DNA of 64,000 bases from Watersipora subatra (taxonomy: Eukaryota > Bryozoa > Gymnolaemata > Cheilostomatida > Watersiporidae), in assembly GCF_963576615.1 (NCBI RefSeq), contig NC_088711.1:63831248-63895247 (forward strand). The letters are read 5' to 3'. This document shows, piece by piece, positions 54,835-64,000 of the stretch. Position 1 is the first letter of the stretch; every line of letters starts with the position of its first letter. Both the position numbers and the translations under genes were made by a program. The notes beneath the pieces were generated by a model, which had not been told where the DNA came from, did no database searches, and was given only the letters and a program-made list of their open reading frames with translations.

Positions 54835-56488
54835 AGCGGTTGGCAAAAGTGCATTCGTTTCTATAGACATCACGTTCTGTTCTGTATATTTAATATGCTA
54901 TTAGACTTATTAAAATGACAGAGAAGTAGCAGAGCTTATTCTGACTATCTTAGACATAATAGTCCTTTATTTACTCGTCAGGTCGGGTGGTCACTGTTAA
55001 CCCTACTACACATCAATTTCAATGATCTCTTTAGCCATATTTCTGTGTTTTGTGTACCTCTTTATACATTAAACGTTTATTATTAGCAATTTGAGTTGGG
55101 CAGTGCAAATGTTTCTCACTCCATTCTATTGTTGTCATTTAGTTGCTGTTTATAATGTTCTATGCATACGCACTGGGGATGGCTTCTTATCCAGCCTCTG
55201 TCTCCTCGTTCACTCTTTTACACTTTTTTATTCTTTGAACCTCAAATAGAGTCCTTGACACCAAGCAGTTACGATTCGACATGTCAGACGCATTATCGTG
55301 AAATAATTAGCGCGAGATTCGCATAGGCTTTATTGATCAGGGCTATATGCACTTGTTCTATAGCGAATGAGAATGACATATTTTAAGATTAAATATGTCA
55401 GCCTTGAAACAGGCAAATCACGATCGCAGTGCTTAAAAACATCAATGTAGGTCAGAAACCTCTAGTGCTTTTTGTGCAATACAAATCTTTATTTATTCAT
55501 CATTTGGGATTTCATTCTTGGCAAAATGCTTGAAATAGACTATGGTAGCTTTTTTATAACGAATTGGCACAATTCCACCAGTGCATGATCATGCGTAAGT
55601 ACACTTAGATAATCATTAACAATTTGTAAAACACGCTCTAGCTCACGTCCTATATGTGAGCCTGCATATGGTACCTGTCAATGAGTGTCACAGTGAGTGC
55701 AGCATTCCTAAAGTATCAATTGACCCAGCACAGTTTCAACACTCTTGGTTTTGCTGGAGCCATAGCCGTCTTGCGCTAGCTACTCTCTATTATTATGCTG
55801 TGGGAGTGACTAGCTCCCGCAATGCCAAATCCTAAATCTTCAATCACATTTTGGTGTACTAGCAGAAAATCATTAGTTTGAATATATACATGTACGTGTA
55901 GCCTAGCTGATTACTATCATGGATTTGTCGAATGTGCCAGCACTCCCAAGTAGCGATATTACACACCTGTTTTTAGTTTTTATTACTAATATGCTCTCAT
56001 TGTCTCCTCAATCAGCCCATCTTCATCACGCTGCGCCTAGCTCATGACATTAAATACTGTCATTATTTGCTTTACCCAATCAATACCCAGCACTGTTTAA
56101 AACTATCATGCATTTTACTAGAACTGCTGTCTAAAATCCACGTAGCCATGCCGGTACTAACCTTGACTTTTCCACTTGCGCGTAGCGGTCACACCAAATG
56201 CAGGGGGCTTCATTTGAAAAGTCGAGGACTGTATTTGACTGACTAACTTTCATACCAACTTACAGCATTTACATCAAATGGCATAATGTGTATGTAGAGT
56301 AATCAATGTCAAAAGGCTTGAAATAAAAACATCTGTCGGTATTGGTTTGCGCAATGACCCAAGTCAGTTGCCACTGCAGCGGTTAATAGAAGGATGCAGC
56401 CAGTAATCCTGACTGAACCAGTGGTTCTTGTTCCATGCTGATAATCACCATTACAGCTATGTCATAGTCATACACCAGGGTTTACAAA
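54835..56488. other. Intergenic region between convergent genes
   Basis: Contains the 3' flanks of FAM117 (plus) and the oxygenase gene (minus). No further gene, RNA gene or complete transposon was recognised. Several AATAAA/ATTAAA motifs occur on either strand, so poly(A) sites cannot be fixed. Confidence 0.5.
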
Positions 56489-59400
56489 CTAAATGAGAGT
56501 TGCACTCCTTCGTCTGTAGTCCTCCATCACATCAGGCAACCACTCGTCATACCAGCGACATGATCCATGTTTATACTCATCGCATAGCACTAGTGCCTGT
56601 TCAGCTGTCCTCTCCGGGAGGGATGGTGGTTCAGGCCTCCGTCCCAAGGACCAGAAGCTCTTGTGGTAGTACCTGTAATGATTGACACAACAGAATAATT
56701 ATGCTGTTAGGACTAAATCACGATTATTCATTATTCACTATTTAAAGTAGTGAATAATGAAAGTTCTTCACTTACAACTGAATGTACTATTTTTATACCT
56801 TTTCTCAGTTTATCTTGGCTGCTTGCTGATTTTTTTGTCTCATTTTCAGCACGGGCAATGTTTTGACTCCAAAGGTTCTATTTTTGTAAACACCTTATAG
56901 AAATCCAGTATTTTTGCTTATGGCAACAAAATATTGAAGGGTTAAATAACTTTGTATACAATAAATGTGAGTCAGAGTTGAGAGCAAATCTATCAATAAG
57001 TGATTTGAATCTGTTTTAAACCAGAGTTTCATGTCAACTCACCGCTGGCTTTATCTAGTGTCACAAAAAAGGGGTGGTCCCATGAGAGCCGAAACGAACT
57101 AAACGATGCAAAACGACGTCGGTGTCAGTTGTAAACTGTTCGGCCAAAGACATTTCTGGCCAAAACAAACCATTTCGGACCTGCTCGAAATTTCGTGGCC
57201 GAACCCCTGCTCTTATTGGCTGGTTAAAATTCTTGCGAGCACGTGTCACATTTTTTCTTACGTGTGTGAGCAAAGTTAAAAAAGAAATAGGACCATATTT
57301 TTATTTCGTTAATTGAACAATATCAAGCAATTTATGACAAGGCTCTCCCGGACTACATCAACAAAGATGGCGTCATTTACAATAATTGATCCTTCATTTC
57401 GAATGAAATAGGAGCACAAAACTATATGGAATTCGTTGGTAAATAAGTAAAATAATTAAAAGACGTCATTCATTGCCGTATGATGATATTTTGTAAAATG
57501 ATTTTGGCGGGCTTTACTCAGGCACAATGTAGCTTGTGATTGTGTTGCATAAATGTAAGAGAATGAGTGTGGTTTTCTTTTGTGTCGAATAGAAGTAGAT
57601 ATGTAGAAGTAATATGTCATACTCATCCTGATGAAGAATCGTTGACTGATTTATTTATGTAAAACCACAGTACTATGATAAAGACTGTTTTTGTTTGTTA
57701 TGTACTCACCATAGAAAAACATTCATATGTTAACAAAAAATATAATTTTGTTAATGGGAAGGGTTGGCAAAATCTTTGTATAGCGTGATTTGTTTTGAGC
57801 AGCTGAACGATCTTCTGATAAATCTGCTGCGTAATCATAATTAATAATTGTTCCTCAAAGTTTTTTGTTTACAATAGAAATATTTAGCTCAAATACATAA
57901 AAACTACCGATAAAAGTGTCCTGTCTCCATGCGTATGGTATTTAGGAAGTGAAGTGACTTCGGATACCGTGTGACATGTGGCTTAGCCGAATCAAACCAA
58001 CCTCCGAACCAAATCTAAGTCTGTTCGGCCATCGTGTGACCACGGCTTTAGTCACTTCTCAAACCATTATGGTCGTTTATAATCAAGTTTGAATCATTTG
58101 ACCTCAAATTGAGTAAAGCTGCTGGCTTGATTTAATCAAACCTTTAAACAACATGTGAAACTTCAAATGACTATTTTGGCCTAAATTCTGTTGTTAACCC
58201 ACAATTATCACCCCACGGGTGTAGCCTAAATTCTGTTGTTAACCCAGAATTGTTGTCAACCCACAAGTGTAGCCTAAATTCTGTTGTTAACCCAGAATTG
58301 TTGTCACCCCACAAAGGTAGCTTTTCTAAACTATTTAAACAAATATGCCTATTTACCTATTTAGACATGTGAACAAAGATTAAGAAAGGTAGAGACACCT
58401 GTTTGAGACAATTTCCTATTGCTGCGCAAGCTTTTCAATCTTTATACATCATAGCTTGAGTCATTACTTGTTTTTAAGAGTTTAAAAATATCAAAGATTT
58501 ATTGGCAGTCTAATAAAAGCTCTAGAGATAGATCATCTAACCCTCGACAGAACTCACCATCTCTGTAATATATATTTCTTTCCCTTGGTAACTTTACTTG
58601 CCTCGTGCACCGACGCAGGTATACATTCACCCTTGGGGTTCATGTTATTCCATACGAGTGCCTGACCTTTCTTAGGCCTCACCTTTATCCCAAGCTCTGC
58701 CAATATAAAAGTTGTGCCTGTTATTTCAGTGACAGCTATTGGATTTATTGTGGTGATACATGATTAGCTCATATGGCTCAAGAGCAAAAATAGGTCAGTT
58801 TCTGCTCTAATTTCAGTAAATTTAGGAAAAGTTAACAGAGGCCAGGACTGATTATTAGGCCAGGGCTTATTAGATACGTATTTGAGATAACATTCATGCC
58901 CGCTCCTGAGGGCAGATGTTCAGTTATAATAGTACAATCATAATATATGATGGTGTCCTTTAGTGTTTAACATAACTTCATATGAAAAAAATGTACCGTA
59001 AGTCCTTATGCTCAAGCCGCGCGGCTTGTTGTTGGGCGCAGCTTGTTGTTGGGCGCAGCTTGTTGTTGGGCGCGGCTTCTGGTTCAAGGTCGTAGACCGC
59101 GGCTAAAGCCAAGTTTTTAAAGCTTGCGTGGGGCTCAGGGCGGCTTCTCGATAAATGCGGTCTCTGCCCAGTTCCGCGCTCTAATCATAGATTCGCAATC
59201 ATGATACACTTTTATGTACGGGGTTTTAGCTACCTACTCGTTTATTTTCAAGGTCATGTTTATGGAATACTTTACTAATGGAATACTCTAATTCGATATG
59301 AATTCGTGACACACGATTAGAGACAAATGGTTGGGAGCGTGTTAATACCTGCTGACATCGAAACAGATAAAAATCTAGCTGAGACTTGGCAAGTAAGTTT

Positions 59401-62400
59401 TTGATGCAAGGGTTCAGGAATTTTAATTCGAACTTAGAAGTAAAAGAAAATTCTTTTCACATGTACTGATGTAGCCTGTTTTCTTATTCAAGAGTACAGG
59501 GGTATAACGAAATCCGTCTCAACACTCTCGCTCCCGAAGGGGTCAAGGACGACAGAACCTCAGTCGTTAGCCGCGGTCTGTGGGCATATGCGGCTTGTTG
59601 GTAAGGGCGGCTAGATACCGCAGGCGGCTTGTTGGTAGATTATTTTTTCTTTCGTAAGTCATCTGTTTTTGAGCACAAGCCGCGCGGCTTGAGCACGAAG
59701 ACTTACGGTAATAATATAAACATCAATGATCTTTACAGGGCAGAGTTAAAACAAAACAAATCACACTGTATACAGATTAGCAAACCTTCAAATATCAGGA
59801 ACAGGCAACTAGCAGGACATATGGCATCACAATTTACTTGTCTTGAATTAAATTTCAAGTAATTCATACAGGAGCAGATAATTTCTATTTAGCTCACATA
59901 ATAAATTGTTAGCATTTTTCAGTGCAGCCAACTGAAAAGTAATGTTTGAGATATCATTATAATGAGACTGCCACAAATAAAAATAATAATACTGATGCAA
60001 ACCTACATAAGGCTGCTCTACCAGAGAATTAATTTGTATCAGTGGCTCTGCGACATAATTTGTTAGCCTTTTACCAATATTGCTCAAGTTGGGAAAACTT
60101 GAAAATGATCATAAAACAAATAACACTATTCTCGATTCTTCGAAAAGGTATTGAACAATATAATTATGACACGCAAAAGTTGAAGTTACTGTTGATAAAA
60201 TGAGACTGACATCGGTATCAGCCAGCTATGTGACTATTTACGCAGTGCTAATACCTGCGTTATAGGTATCCTATACATGGATTACCTCATGCTACTTACA
60301 GGTTACAGCTTCAATCTATTAAATGCTAGAAGCCAAAAAATGATTCTTCACACAGAATAGTAAAACACTTTAAAATCTGAAAACCATGACCTTATATTAC
60401 CCAATAAAGATATGTATACAGTTTTACCACATTGGAGGGGTTGTGAACTCTTGAACAATTTAGGAAAATTTTTTAAATTTAGCTGTAGGTTGTATATGAT
60501 ACGATACATAGAGATGGTATGTGCTACAATTATTATGAGAAAGGGATTGAGGAGTTGTATGACAGGCCTCACCACTAGTTCAAACTAGTATTAGTACTGG
60601 TACTAACCAGTACTAGTAATAGAGTACAAGATAACATAATATAAATGATGTAAACATAGTTGATCACACAGACTCAACTGTGAAGTGTGCCCAACATTTT
60701 TGCTTTCCTGCCAATGCCATTTAATGATCTGAAACTTTTTAGCTTGAAATCTAAACATAGTTCAAGATAACTTTGTTACATCACTTATAAGGTAGTTGTT
60801 GATTGGCCACAATAGAAGGCGTGAATGAAAGACTGGTTCAACATTACTCTATAGATTATCTCTCCATTAGTTGGTTACAGCTAAATAAAACAACTATGTC
60901 TCCATGCTAAGCTATTATATAGCAAATACAAATTGCTGAATCAATCGATAGAAGCTTTAGCAGGCAACACAAACAGATTACGATACTTACCGGTAAACTC
61001 AGTCTCTCCTCCAACCTCTACATCATCCAGGTAAACAAGAATTGTGGCCATTCTATCTCTCAACTCTCCAGTACCCTCTGTGCAGTCAGTGTGTTTCTTG
61101 TAACCTGTTTAATTTGCATGCATCCATAAAAAGCATACACAAAATAGTAACATCTTAGCGCAAGCCAATATTAAAATATAAAGGACTTCGTCGCAAATTG
61201 TCAATTTTTAGTGTATTTTGTCTGCAGTACTCTGTATAGTCTGTACTCTGTATAGTCTGTACTCCAAATGCTACTCACACCCAGACTGGCATCATCAAGG
61301 GTGCGACCGTTTAACACTCGACCACAACTCATAGTTTTTTAAACATTGAAATTGACAACTAGCAAATTATACTGCTAACAGTATTGCCTGTTGAATGCTA
61401 GCAGTATCATCTGCTGAGCCCTGGCAGTATTAACTGCAGACGAGCAGTATAACCACTTAATTAATGACTGTATCATTTGTCAACTACTACCCCCTGCATC
61501 TGCCAACTATTACCCGCTTCGCTTCGTCTGCCAACTGCTACCTGCTGCATCTGCCAACTATTACCTGCTTTGTCTGTCAACTGCTATCTGCTGCATCTGC
61601 CAACTACAAGCAGTGTCATCTGCCAACTACTAGCAGTGTCATCTGTCAACTACTAGCTGTGTCATCTACCAACTACTAGCAGTGTCATCTGCCAACTACT
61701 AGCAGTGTCATCTGCCAACTACAAGCAGTGTCATTTGCAAAGGGGCACTGGAGAAACAGCAATAAGCTTTAAAACATCAAATAGAAGATGACATTGTTAA
61801 TGACTCACAGACTTTATATATTACATTCTACATAATGAAAAAATGGGTGCAGGGAATCATAACCTGCCTTCTAAAGCCTAGTGTTTGTGAGTGATCCAAG
61901 TAGCCAATGTAAGCGGTAAGCACATCTGGGCACTTACCAATATGCAAAGGATATGATGTTATTTGGAACTTTCCGCCATTCTCTTTTCTCAAGCCAGTAG
62001 TCTCTTGGATTAGAGCAGCAACCATGTTAGAGAAAACAGATTCATTGGGATAAAATGCTGTGCTGTAGCTCCAGTTGTAGTGCAGAAAATCGGCCACTCG
62101 GGTTGAGAAAGTGCTATTTAAGCAATAAGTACCTGAAGACAAGAGATTTAAATGTTGCCACAGCTCTTCACTCCCTTATTCAGGTTACGAAGCAAACATC
62201 TATACAATGATTGGTTATTTACATAGAGACATTGACCTATTCATAGATACAACACGTAGAAGTAATGCAGACTTATGTTGAAGTCAGAAACCACCACTTC
62301 TTAGATTAATAAACCCGTACAGTCTTATATTATGGCTGGTTTAAGAGGTGGTCGATTTTGAGAGGCCATTTTGATGGTTTTGTGATGTGGGTCTTAGTGA

Positions 62401-64000
62401 GACCTAATCAATTTCAAGCATACAACTTCTATGAGATGAACTACTCAGATTAACTTTTTTCTGAGATACATTTCAGGCATATAGATGGCTCCAAATGATG
62501 CATCACATAATTAACTATTATTTTGACAAAAAGTTACAACAAGATCGAGACTAGAAGGATTTGCAACTGCGCAACCAGCGAAATATAAGTTCAAAACTAT
62601 TTTGATTGCATCGATAGTCTAAGAATAGGTAAACCTTGGGTAATAAATAAACTTAAAATACATTATTAGAACATCTGCAATCACTAACACTGAAACTGCC
62701 CAAATATACTGTGTAGTTTGTCTTCAATAGTGTTTTACAGTCTTTTTCTATTTAGTTAGTACTAACTTTAATATCTAGTATTTGTAGCACTACAGTACAT
62801 GGCTCTCTACACCAGGAAAGAAACAGCCAGAGACAGAATCTGATGGTATACCACCAGACTAGCTGAAATCTACTGTGTTACTAGCCTAACTACCAACACA
62901 ACAATACTAATGTACAATGTAAAACCTAATGTATATTTCAGTTAAGTCAGCATCTCAGATCTACCATATATTTGACAGTGAACTGTCTGGGTGGTAAGGT
63001 AAGACTTTAAGATGCTACCTGTGGACACCTCTTTGGGCTATGGCGCAAAAGTTACGTAAACTATCTTGTAGTAGCAGCAGCAAAGTTCCGTAAACCCTGA
63101 TATCTACTGCAGATGAACAGCAAAACAAATTGAATCATTAAAATTGCTGCCATGCCATAACTTAATGCAAGCTACAACTTAACTCACTTCTCCGAAACCA
63201 GTAAACATTCAAATGAACAACAAGAGAAGCTTGACAAACATAACACGCTGTTAGTTGTGAAAAGTTAGAGCAATACAGAAATGTTGAAAGCTTGGAGTGA
63301 GTATGAGGCAGGAGCACATGCAAGTGCAAAAGACAAGCAAATAGTCTTACCGAATGTTTGGCACGACTGTCTAAAATAATACAAGAGTAAACAAACAGTA
63401 TAGAATTAGTGGCAGCGGTTACTACGACTAGATAAGAACCTACAAAATGCCCATAGCGACAAACCTTTTGTGAAGACATCACGGGTCACCTTAATATCGC
63501 TCTTTTTTGCATAGCTCAGATGCTTTCGCAATGTGTCAAGACTCTCGAAGCAGAGCAGCGGAGGTACTTCATTGGCCATTTGAATATGACTGTCATGAAC
63601 TGCCCTCAAACCATCACATTCCTCCGGAGACAAAAAGTCCTCAAACAAATAAACCCTAGACAAATACAGCACAGATTCGATGTCACATGTTCACCATCTG
63701 ACAATGGTGGTCATGTGGCAATAACATTCACACCTACTGAAAAATGACAATATTTGGTTCTCGCCTTGTGTCCAACAGTAAGGTTTACTAACGACACAGA
63801 TGTTTCCGTAGACTATTTAATGTTCTGAATATGGTTAGCATTAGTTCAGCCTTGACCTTGGGAGCAAAACTTTTGTAGAAACTAAACGGAAAAATAGATA
63901 ACTCACTTAACATCTTCAGCTGTCCGATTTCGGGATGGGAACAACTGTATTGGAGCAATTCTTCGTCCTTGAAAAAAAATCTTTTTAGTTGCAAGAGATT
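56489..64000 (-). CDS. Prolyl 4-hydroxylase-like 2-oxoglutarate/Fe(II) dioxygenase, 3' six exons (5' end off window)
   Basis: Exons in transcript order: 64000 (open)-63907, 63655-63465, 62132-61938, 61104-60991, 58696-58558, 56672-56489 (stop TAG). Phases agree at all five junctions, giving about 305 residues. It starts with RTAEDV then VYLFEDFLSPEECDGLRAVH, the usual entry to the P4H catalytic fold. The core shows the metal ligands in YKKHTDCTEGTG (H-x-D) followed by ATILVYLDDVEVGGETEF, and the distal His in SVHEASKVTKGKKY with Lys ten residues later, the 2-oxoglutarate anchor seen in collagen P4Hs. The residues needed for Fe(II) and 2-oxoglutarate binding are therefore present. The C-terminus adds FWSLGRRPEPPSLPERTAEQ and several Cys. 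It likely hydroxylates proline or another residue of a secretory-pathway protein. Targeting cannot be judged without the N-terminus, and the exact subfamily (collagen P4H alpha-like, P4HTM-like, other) is open. Confidence 0.9.
57065..58050. mobile_element. Candidate DNA transposon derivative in the oxygenase last intron
   Basis: The left end aaaaaaggggtggtcccatg plus agagccgaaacga and the complement of the right end (taaagccgtggtcacacgat plus ggccgaacaga) align over about 30 bp with roughly three quarters identity. The 5-mer gtcac directly borders both ends (57060-57064, 58051-58055), a possible target duplication. No transposase frame is visible and the superfamily is not assigned. Confidence 0.5.
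58174..58321. repeat. Short tandem repeat, unit about 47-48 bp
   Basis: Three copies of cctaaattctgttgttaacc plus cagaattgttgtcacccca, in the last intron of the oxygenase gene. Confidence 0.85.
58996..59708. mobile_element. TA-flanked MITE with CCGTAAGT inverted ends, 713 bp
   Basis: CCGTAAGTCCTTATGCTCAA (58996) and the complement of the right end, CCGTAAGTCTTCGTGCTCAA, both followed by gccgcgcggcttg, define inverted repeats of about 38 bp with TA on each side (58994-58995, 59709-59710). The interior repeats cggcttgttgttgggcgc and cggcttgttggtag many times. No transposase frame. The superfamily is uncertain; a 2-bp TA target would suit Tc1/mariner-like or related elements. Confidence 0.8.
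61475..61740. repeat. Degenerate tandem repeat, unit about 23-24 bp
   Basis: Copies of ctgccaactactagcagtgt cat with variants (cctgctgcat, acaagcag), about eleven in all, in the oxygenase intron between exons 61938 and 61104. It is less regular at its left side. Confidence 0.85.

Overview
The window is animal nuclear DNA: about 64% A+T, protein genes split into short exons with GT/AG introns, many minisatellites, several MITE families, one LINE and tRNA-derived SINEs. Recognisable host genes (NDUFS3, FAM117/GLCCI1 family, a prolyl-4-hydroxylase-like oxygenase, a lectin/sushi/FN3 receptor) plus frequent acatgtac-type motifs suit a lophotrochozoan invertebrate such as a mollusc, brachiopod or bryozoan. 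The species cannot be fixed from the sequence.

Layout. (1) 2067-5762, plus strand: the last four exons of NDUFS3 (mitochondrial complex I); its 5' exons were not found and may lie left of the window. Its first visible intron holds a TA-flanked MITE that itself carries a hAT MITE with an exact 8-bp target duplication. (2) 6446-about 37069, minus strand: a 27-exon gene for a type I membrane protein of about 1,390 residues: signal-peptide-like start, cysteine-rich/C-type-lectin-like N-terminus, a clear C-type lectin domain, five sushi (CCP) units, two FN3-like domains, one transmembrane helix and a 168-residue cytoplasmic tail. Exon phases agree at every junction, given a choice of donor at one exon (E21). 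Its introns hold about ten minisatellites, an R4/Dong-like LINE inserted in an ATT-rich array, a hAT relic, SINEs and long palindromes. Two of the minisatellites are amplified copies of the gene's own exon-end/5' splice-site segments. (3) 37900-40700: two long (TATG/TACG)n arrays around a second hAT relic. (4) 42331-54834, plus strand: a complete FAM117/GLCCI1-family gene, 9 exons, 451 residues, with minisatellites, a TA-flanked element, a hAT-type MITE and a piggyBac-type MITE in its introns. (5) 56489->64000, minus strand: the 3' six exons of a P4H-like 2-oxoglutarate/Fe(II) dioxygenase with intact metal and cosubstrate residues; its 5' end is off the right edge.

The genes do not form a pathway. 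NDUFS3 and the receptor converge (about 680 bp apart), the receptor and FAM117 diverge, and FAM117 and the oxygenase converge (about 1.65 kb apart). The most unusual feature is the repeated tandem amplification of splice-site-bearing segments inside the receptor gene, which leaves rows of decoy 5' splice sites behind real lectin-domain exons.
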